A stretch of DNA of 7,683 nucleotides from an uncultured Clostridia bacterium (lineage in GTDB: Bacteria > Bacillota > Clostridia > UBA1381), in the NCBI GenBank assembly GCA_934454745.1, contig CAKSGP010000058.1:1-7683 (forward strand), written 5' to 3'. The position numbers were made by a program, and so were the translations under genes. Under the pieces are notes generated by a model that was given only the letters and a program-made list of their open reading frames with translations, was not told where the DNA came from and made no database searches. Shown piece by piece: positions 6,073-7,683 of the stretch (positions are counted from its first letter, which is position 1; every line of letters starts with the position of its first letter).

Positions 6073-6078
6073 ATATTT

Positions 6079-6801
6079 ATGAAAAATTTCACACTACCCC
6101 ACCAGCACGGCGAAAAACATACGGAAAATATACACAATGAGCTGTCACGGCTTGATAAATTTTCGGCAACAGCCCTATTTTTTAAACAGATGGGCGATGC
6201 TACTCGGTTGCGTATATTCTGGTTACTCTGCCACCGCGAGGAGTGCGTTATTAATATTGCCGCACTTGTTCACACCTCCTGTCCCACTGTTTCACATCAT
6301 CTGCACTCCATTCAGGAGTTAGGTCTGCTCACGAGCCGCCGTGACGGAAAAGAGGTTTATTATAAAGCCGCAGATACTGAGGCAAACCGACTTTTGCACT
6401 TAATGACAGAGGAGCTTATGGAAATTGCCTGCCCTGAAAAGTCAGTTGATTATCACGGCTCAATCGAGGATGTTATATACAACATTCACCAATATCTCAC
6501 CGAACATATTTCAGAGCGTATAACAATCGAGGAACTTTCAAGAAACTTCTTGATAAATCCCACTACATTAAAACAAGCATTTAAAAACATCTACGGAAAC
6601 TCTATTGCTACACATATTAAAGAACACCGAATGGAGCGTGCCGCACAATTATTAAAGGAAAGCAATCGTACCATAGCAGAAATTGCACAATCGGTAGGAT
6701 ATGAAAGCCAAAGCAGGTTTACAACCGCATTTAAAGATGCCTATGGGATTCTACCAAAAGAGTACCGAAAAATTCAAGTAAAAAAAGCTGTCTGCAAATA
6801 A
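6079..6801 (+). CDS. ArsR/SmtB-AraC fusion regulator of metal efflux
   Basis: This 240-residue DNA-binding protein has two different helix-turn-helix regions. Residues about 28-115 are an ArsR/SmtB winged helix: MGDATRLRIFWLL (38-50), an alpha-3 region with EECVINIAAL (54-63), the recognition helix CPTVSHHLHSIQELGLL (68-84) and the wing RRDGKEVYY (87-95). Residues about 130-232 are an AraC-type double HTH, with a first HTH around ITIEELSRNFLINPTTLKQA (148-167) and a second around TIAEIAQSVGYESQSRFTTAF (198-218), then the family ending YGILPKEYRK. The CadC pair CxC is reduced to one Cys (C56). The N-terminus is His-rich (H8, H10, H14, H19). In the alpha-5 region D99, E101, E112 and E115 occupy the spacing of the SmtB D-H-H-E site. 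It is divergent from the HMA-ATPase operon, so it probably senses the exported metal; sign of regulation is uncertain because ArsR proteins repress and AraC proteins often activate. The last codons lie in the terminator stem. Confidence 0.9.
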   Translation: MKNFTLPHQHGEKHTENIHNELSRLDKFSATALFFKQMGDATRLRIFWLLCHREECVINIAALVHTSCPTVSHHLHSIQELGLLTSRRDGKEVYYKAADTEANRLLHLMTEELMEIACPEKSVDYHGSIEDVIYNIHQYLTEHISERITIEELSRNFLINPTTLKQAFKNIYGNSIATHIKEHRMERAAQLLKESNRTIAEIAQSVGYESQSRFTTAFKDAYGILPKEYRKIQVKKAVCK

Positions 6802-6819
6802 CTTGCAGACAGCTTTTTT
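6781..6819. terminator. Bidirectional terminator between convergent genes
   Basis: A perfect 17-bp stem (6781-6797 with 6803-6819) has an 11-bp core of GCTGTCTGCAA, a 5-nt loop (6798-6802) and flanking A6/T6 runs, so it works in both directions. The regulator's stop codon lies in the loop and its last six codons form the left arm. The adhE stop codon begins in the right arm (6820-6818). Confidence 0.9.
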
Positions 6820-7683
6820 AATTATATGCTTTCTTTAAAATTTCCTCTATTTCTGTAACTAATGGTAATCTTGGATTTGCCGTTGTACACTGGTCCTCAA
6901 ATGCACGGATAGCAATTTCGGGTATTTTTTTCATATAAGTTTTTTCGTCAATACCGCATTCCTTAAAGGATTTTGGCATATCACATTCACGGCTTAATTC
7001 ATTTACCGCATTAATGAGTGCCCTGACTCCTGCCTTTGTATCATCACCAGAATAAAATCCGCAGGCTCTTGCGATTTCTGCGTATTTTCTGTCTGCTATA
7101 AAGCTTTTATATTTCGGCCACGATACCATTTTAGTCGGTGTTTGGCTGTTATATTCAATAATATGCGGTAATAACACAGCGTTTGCTCTGCCGTGAGTGA
7201 TATGATACTGACCGCCTATTTTGTGTGCAATTGAATGATTTACTCCCAAAAATGCGTTAGTGAATGCCATACCCGCAATACAGCTTGCATTGTGCATCTT
7301 TTCTCTTGCCTCCAAATCCTCACTGCCGTTTTTATAGGCACGGGGCAAATACTCAAATACAAGCTGACATGCTTTGAGAGCCAATGCGTCCGTGTAGTCC
7401 GATGCCATAACCGATACATATGCCTCAATTGCGTGTGTCAGAACATCAAGTCCCGTATCTGCCGTAGGAGTCTTCGGTAAAGAAACAACAAACTGCGGAT
7501 CAATAATTGCAACGTCAGGAGTTAGTTCATAGTCGGCAAGGGGGTATTTTATATTATTCTTTTTATCCGATATTACGGCAAAAGAGGTTACCTCTGAGCC
7601 TGTTCCCGAAGTAGTAGGTATTGCAACCATCTTTGCTCGTTTACCCATTTTCGGGAACTTAAATGCACGCTTTCTGATATCAA
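6818..7683 (-). CDS. adhE: Bifunctional aldehyde-alcohol dehydrogenase, C-terminal part
   Basis: This is the C-terminal 287 residues of an iron-dependent alcohol dehydrogenase. The frame stays open to the right edge, so the N-terminus is outside the window; the ATG at 7648 is internal. The first visible residues, DIRKRAFKFPKMG, and the following TSGTGSEVTSFAV match the C-terminal ADH domain of AdhE, which reduces acetaldehyde to ethanol with NADH after its N-terminal domain has converted acetyl-CoA. Iron ligands, counted from the first visible residue, are D79, H83 (GLDVLTHAIEAYVS), H149 and H163 (NHSIAHK to THG, 14 apart as in FucO and AdhE), with H153 as the likely catalytic His. The ending FEDQCTTANPRLPL is typical of AdhE. 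A stand-alone 400-residue ADH of the same family cannot be excluded without the upstream sequence. It converges with the metal regulator and shares its terminator; no functional link is apparent. Confidence 0.9.
   Translation of the reverse strand, partial: DIRKRAFKFPKMGKRAKMVAIPTTSGTGSEVTSFAVISDKKNNIKYPLADYELTPDVAIIDPQFVVSLPKTPTADTGLDVLTHAIEAYVSVMASDYTDALALKACQLVFEYLPRAYKNGSEDLEAREKMHNASCIAGMAFTNAFLGVNHSIAHKIGGQYHITHGRANAVLLPHIIEYNSQTPTKMVSWPKYKSFIADRKYAEIARACGFYSGDDTKAGVRALINAVNELSRECDMPKSFKECGIDEKTYMKKIPEIAIRAFEDQCTTANPRLPLVTEIEEILKKAYN

Noticed and set aside
5971..6078. Upstream extension of the regulator frame to a TTG at 5971
   Set aside because: No Shine-Dalgarno sequence, it lies in the -35 box of the predicted promoter and upstream of the transcript start, and its residues do not resemble the ArsR family. 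The ATG at 6079 has a good site.
6079..6801. ArsR-AraC fusion as an assembly or frameshift artefact
   Set aside because: The frame is continuous, both domains are complete with normal family boundaries, and a plausible linker (about 116-130) joins them.
6818..7648. A complete 276-residue alcohol dehydrogenase starting at 7648
   Set aside because: The frame continues without a stop to the window edge with conserved AdhE residues (DIRKRAFKFPK), so the ATG is internal and the gene is truncated by the window, not short.
1..7683. tRNA, rRNA, CRISPR, riboswitch or mobile-element genes
   Set aside because: No cloverleaf, conserved rRNA block, regularly spaced direct repeats, recognisable riboswitch core or transposase motif was seen on either strand.

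Overview
The window is AT-rich chromosomal DNA. It is most consistent with an anaerobic gut-type member of the Clostridia (Bacillota). The grounds are a divergent topoisomerase IV-like gene pair of the type I recall from clostridial genomes, an AdhE-type fermentative alcohol dehydrogenase, strong AGGAGG-type ribosome binding sites, sigma-A-like promoters and short U-tract terminators. The taxonomic placement is inference; no rRNA or tRNA gene is present. I see no insertion sequence, CRISPR array, integrase or prophage gene, so apart from one unusual regulator and one gene-poor gap the window looks like ordinary core genome.

Layout from left to right. (1) 1-3248, minus strand: a type IIA DNA topoisomerase operon with the ATPase/TOPRIM subunit (1119-3134) first and the breakage-reunion subunit (1-1098, cut by the window edge) second, 20 nt apart. 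A strong promoter (TTGACA, 17 nt, TAAAAT) lies at 3220-3248, and a small hairpin sits in the leader. (2) 3135-3804: about 670 bases without a confident gene. It holds what looks like a miniature transcription unit on the minus strand: promoter, 16-codon leader ORF, 52-codon ORF and intrinsic terminator. A 71-codon ORF with one membrane segment follows, and its stop codon lies inside the -35 box of the topoisomerase promoter. (3) 3805-6801: a heavy-metal efflux module. A P1B-2 (Zn/Cd/Pb type) ATPase lacking its own N-terminal metal-binding domain is preceded by a free-standing 72-residue HMA domain protein. Both are divergent from a 240-residue regulator that joins an ArsR/SmtB winged helix to an AraC-type double helix-turn-helix. 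(4) 6818-7683, minus strand: the C-terminal part of an AdhE-type iron-dependent alcohol dehydrogenase, convergent with the regulator and sharing a bidirectional terminator with it.

How the parts may work together. The small HMA protein probably captures the metal and hands it to the ATPase, replacing the usual fused domain. The ArsR-AraC protein probably senses the metal and controls both sides of the divergent promoter. There the two predicted promoters overlap so closely that their -10 boxes share bases, so RNA polymerase can hardly occupy both at once. A 10-bp palindrome and three spaced ATTGT repeats in the same interval are candidate operators. The most novel-looking items are this fusion regulator with its superimposed promoters, and the unexplained small-ORF unit at 3462-3798.
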